A DNA stretch of 5,728 nt from UBA7445 sp042096455 (GTDB taxonomy: Bacteria; Verrucomicrobiota; Verrucomicrobiia; Opitutales; Coraliomargaritaceae): positions 1-5,728 of the forward strand of contig JBELLU010000075.1 of assembly GCA_042096455.1 (NCBI GenBank), in the 5' to 3' direction. Below the pieces are notes generated by a model that was not told the origin of the DNA, searched no databases, and saw only the letters and a program-made list of their open reading frames with translations. Both the position numbers and the translations under genes were made by a program. Shown in pieces: positions 5,725 through 5,728 of this stretch. Within the stretch, counting starts at the first letter, position 1. Each line of letters starts with the position of its first letter.

Positions 5725-5728
5725 CCGG

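Noticed and set aside
1..5728. Mobile element, CRISPR array or phage attachment site near the tRNA gene
   Set aside because: No transposase or integrase, no regularly spaced repeats, and no second copy of the tRNA 3' end was found in the window.

Overview
The window reads as a stretch of ordinary bacterial chromosome. It is moderately GC-rich, densely coded and shows no mobile elements. Protein style and gene content (a 481-residue bacterial-type SAH hydrolase next to metK, an NhaC-family carrier, an HTH-metallo-hydrolase fusion, weak Shine-Dalgarno signals) suggest a Gram-negative bacterium, perhaps Verrucomicrobiota/Opitutae. That placement is impressionistic and was not tested by any search.

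Layout: (1) 1-212 is the C-terminal end of an unidentified plus-strand gene. (2) 222-306 on the minus strand is a complete tRNA-Leu(CAA) gene with encoded CCA. It converges on the first gene with only 9 bp between them. (3) 417-2072 encodes a polytopic NhaC-family cation/proton antiporter. Overlapping its end by 23 bp, 2050-2889 encodes a fusion of an XRE-like helix-turn-helix with a metallo-beta-lactamase-fold hydrolase. (4) 2887-2917 is a compact control region: an extended -10 promoter with a near-perfect 24-bp palindrome over its spacer and -10 element. It drives metK (2964-4127). (5) A 105-bp gap with three CTTAGC repeats at one-helical-turn spacing and a small hairpin leads into ahcY (4233-5678). 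A GC-rich hairpin follows at 5695-5724.

metK and ahcY form two steps of the activated-methyl cycle. MetK makes S-adenosylmethionine from methionine and ATP. After methyl transfer, AhcY splits the inhibitory product S-adenosylhomocysteine into homocysteine and adenosine. The operator-like palindrome on the metK promoter is the most interesting non-coding signal. It has the look of a site for an ArsR-type repressor, the class that includes the SAH-responsive SahR, but no regulator gene for it lies in the window. The second point of interest is the HTH-metallo-hydrolase fusion, which may be translationally coupled to the antiporter. I found no clear sign of a wholly new multi-gene system.
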